A stretch of DNA of 64,000 nt from WHSW01 sp963842795 (GTDB lineage Bacteria; Actinomycetota; Thermoleophilia; Solirubrobacterales; 70-9): NCBI GenBank assembly GCA_963842795.1, contig CAWJHV010000039.1, forward strand, positions 1 to 64,000, read 5' to 3'. The notes below the pieces were generated by a model. It did no database searches, was not told where the DNA came from, and was given only the letters and a program-made list of their open reading frames with translations. This document shows positions 62,104 through 64,000 of this stretch, in pieces (the first letter of the stretch is position 1; every line of letters starts with the position of its first letter). Made by a program: the position numbers and the translations under genes.

Positions 62104-64000
62104 ATGAGAAGGAAGCTTCTACTTACGATGGGCCTCGCGGTTCTCGGAGCCTGCGTGACCGCCGGTACCGCCGGCGCGGGCAACGTCGTGGGCGTCGGCG
62201 AGAGCGGCGTCGAGATCCAGCTGCCCGACGGCCAGGACCTCGACCAGATCCAGGTCCTGCCGCAATGCTCGAACACCGCCGACGACGACGGCGACGGGGT
62301 CACCGACCTCGACGACCCGGACTGCTCCGGACCGCTCGACTCGAGCGAGTCCGGTTCCACCGGCCCCGCCACCGAGCCCGAGACCCCGCCGGACCAGACC
62401 ACTCCCGCGCCGCCGACCGACGGCGACGACGGATCCGACGAGCCGGCGGATGACGGCACCACCAAGCCGGAGGGCGTGGTCGCCGGCCCGTCCGGACCCG
62501 GCGGCCGCGGGATCGAGCTGAAGCCGAGCGGCGAGCGCAAGCCCGGCAGCCGCCAGCATCCCGAGGACGAGGACGATGAGGAGACCGGCGGCACGCGCAC
62601 GCCGATGGAGGAGCCCGCCGACCGGCGGCCCGACGGCACGCCGACCGACACCAACCCCGGGCTGACGGTTGCCGACTTCGGCCCCGCCCCGATCGGGGTC
62701 CCGAACTTCGTCATCGACCAGTTCACGATCCCGCCCTTCCTGCTGCCGATCTACCAGGCCTGCGGCACCCAGTACGGGATCCCGTGGCAGGTGCTCGCCT
62801 CGATCAACCGGATCGAGACGGCCTTCGGCACCAACCTCAACGTCTCCACCGCCGGCGCCCTGGGCTGGATGCAGTTCATGCCCTCGACCTGGGAGATGTA
62901 CGGGGTCGACGCCAACAACGACAACCGCAAAGACCCCTACAACCCGGTCGACGCGATCTGCGCCGCGGCCCGATACCTGAAGGCCGCCGGCGGCGAGGAC
63001 GACCTGCGGACCGCGATCTTCGCCTACAACCACGCCGACTGGTACGTCGACGAGGTGCTGCTCTACGCGAACCAGTACGGCAAGCTCCCCGAGCCGCTGG
63101 TGAGCTCGCTCACCGGGCTCACCGAGGGCGCTCGCTTCCCGGTCGCCGCCAACGCCCGCTACGCCGACGACATCTCCGAGCGCGAGGCGCTCGAGCGCTC
63201 GAAGCCCGGCAAGGGCGCGGCCGGAAACGTCGCCGACGTGGTCTCGGGCTCACCCACACGTCGAGGGATCAACATCTACTCGCGCGACGGCGCGCCGGTG
63301 GTCGCGGTCAACGACGGCGTGATCACCAGGATCGACAAGTCCGAGAAGCTCGGCCGCTACATCGTCCTTCGCGACGCCTACGGCAACCGGTTCACCTACG
63401 CCCAGCTCGGCGAGGTCTCCGACGTCTACCCGGTGCCGAAGCCCGAGCGCCTCTCCGCCGACGACTTCAAGCTCGTCACCCCCGACGACGACGCCCCGGA
63501 CGAGCCGGCGAGCGCCGGGACCCAGGTCGACGACGGGTCGGGCGACGACGACAGCGGCTCCAAGGACTCCGGCTCGGACTCCGCCGACGAGCCCGCCGAG
63601 GACACCGGGCCGGTCAACACCGAGGACTCGCGCGAGCGCCTCTACGCCTTCCCCGAGCGCAAGCACAACGCCGATCGCGCCGACCTCACCGGCCAGCTCG
63701 ACTCCCTGCTGGCGCAGAAGATGCCCGCCTACGAGTCGTTCAAGGGCTACTTCTCCCACGTCCTGCGCTTCGATCCGAAGACGATGGACATGGACCGGCT
63801 CAAGGAGGGCTCGAAGGTGACCGCGGGCACCGTGCTCGGCCGGATCGGCGAGACCGACGAGCTCGCGCCGCACGTGCACTTCTCGATCCGCCCGGCGGGC
63901 CGCGGGGCGCCGAAGATCGACCCGAAGCCGATCCTCGACGGCTGGAAGCTGCTCGAGGCGACCGCGATCTACCGCGCCGCCGGCGAGGATCCGTTCACCG
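62104..64000 (+). CDS. Secreted lytic transglycosylase with degenerate LytM/M23-like domain, 3' partial
   Basis: Exported cell-wall protein, at least 632 residues; the window ends before the stop. ATG at 62104 starts a signal sequence (MRRKLLLTMGLAVLGACVTA). Next is an Asp-rich calcium-type motif (DDDGDGVTDLDDPDC) and a long Pro/Glu/Gly linker. Residues 205-310 are a transglycosylase: IPWQVLASINRIETAFGTNL (catalytic Glu), GALGWMQFMPSTWEMYGVDA and DLRTAIFAYNHADWYVDEVL. From about 370 an M23-like domain follows (RRGINIYSRDGAPVVAVNDG, RYIVLRDAYGNRFTYAQLGE) with a large acidic insertion, then LAPHVHFSIRPAG. The first zinc motif H-x3-D is missing, so this domain may be non-catalytic. Confidence 0.9.
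   Translation, partial: MRRKLLLTMGLAVLGACVTAGTAGAGNVVGVGESGVEIQLPDGQDLDQIQVLPQCSNTADDDGDGVTDLDDPDCSGPLDSSESGSTGPATEPETPPDQTTPAPPTDGDDGSDEPADDGTTKPEGVVAGPSGPGGRGIELKPSGERKPGSRQHPEDEDDEETGGTRTPMEEPADRRPDGTPTDTNPGLTVADFGPAPIGVPNFVIDQFTIPPFLLPIYQACGTQYGIPWQVLASINRIETAFGTNLNVSTAGALGWMQFMPSTWEMYGVDANNDNRKDPYNPVDAICAAARYLKAAGGEDDLRTAIFAYNHADWYVDEVLLYANQYGKLPEPLVSSLTGLTEGARFPVAANARYADDISEREALERSKPGKGAAGNVADVVSGSPTRRGINIYSRDGAPVVAVNDGVITRIDKSEKLGRYIVLRDAYGNRFTYAQLGEVSDVYPVPKPERLSADDFKLVTPDDDAPDEPASAGTQVDDGSGDDDSGSKDSGSDSADEPAEDTGPVNTEDSRERLYAFPERKHNADRADLTGQLDSLLAQKMPAYESFKGYFSHVLRFDPKTMDMDRLKEGSKVTAGTVLGRIGETDELAPHVHFSIRPAGRGAPKIDPKPILDGWKLLEATAIYRAAGEDPFT

Overview
The window is a chromosomal segment of a very GC-rich Gram-positive bacterium, most likely an actinobacterium of the class Thermoleophilia (Solirubrobacterales-like). 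This is inferred from gene content, not from a search. The pointers are CarD, DisA, DUF4383, Tad-type pseudopilins, a MerR-cyclase fusion, secreted Ig-like and subtilase proteins, a tRNA-Thr without an encoded CCA, and many GTG/TTG starts with GTGA/ATGA overlaps.

0-5 kb: a copper-site lipoprotein, a MaoC hydratase, a secreted subtilase with its terminator, and a SnoaL-like protein. 4.9-7.6 kb: a minus-strand Tad-like operon of two TadE-type pseudopilins and one large protein that joins a TadG-like anchor to two peptidoglycan hydrolase domains. 7.7-12.3 kb: a tightly packed minus-strand unit with pterin dehydratase, alpha/beta hydrolase, UDP-GlcNAc 2-epimerase, a DUF47 phosphate regulator, a PiT transporter and two small membrane proteins. 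12.4-19.9 kb: a BtuF-like binding protein, rhomboid, an ECF sigma/zinc anti-sigma pair, DUF4383, a second ECF sigma with a possible membrane partner, an acyltransferase-GpsA fusion, an iron-type alcohol dehydrogenase and tRNA-Thr.

20-56 kb, read on the minus strand from right to left, keeps the ancient Gram-positive housekeeping order: tilS, hpt, ftsH, folP, folB, folK, coaX, dusB, greA, lysS, clpC, radA, disA, carD, ispD, ispF, cysS, rlmB, sigH. The main changes are islands of lipid, membrane and secreted genes, many of them on the plus strand. Together these genes cover translation (lysS, cysS, tilS, dusB, rlmB), folate and CoA synthesis, the MEP isoprenoid route, proteolysis (ClpC, FtsH), DNA repair with c-di-AMP signalling (RadA, DisA), and global transcription control (CarD, SigH, GreA).

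56-64 kb: a MerR-cyclase fusion behind a strong promoter and a structured leader, an SCP2-like protein, an acyltransferase, an epimerase, two coiled-coil proteins flanking a phosphorylase-like protein, and a secreted transglycosylase/LytM-like protein that runs off the end of the window.

Two window-wide points matter. First, at least ten apparent single-base frameshifts, several in essential genes, all lie in the first 31 kb and are probably assembly errors. Second, several intergenic regions hold tiered hairpins without U-tracts, three of them next to G-quadruplex-type runs, and a 30-base repeat occurs both in a 5' leader and inside lysS.
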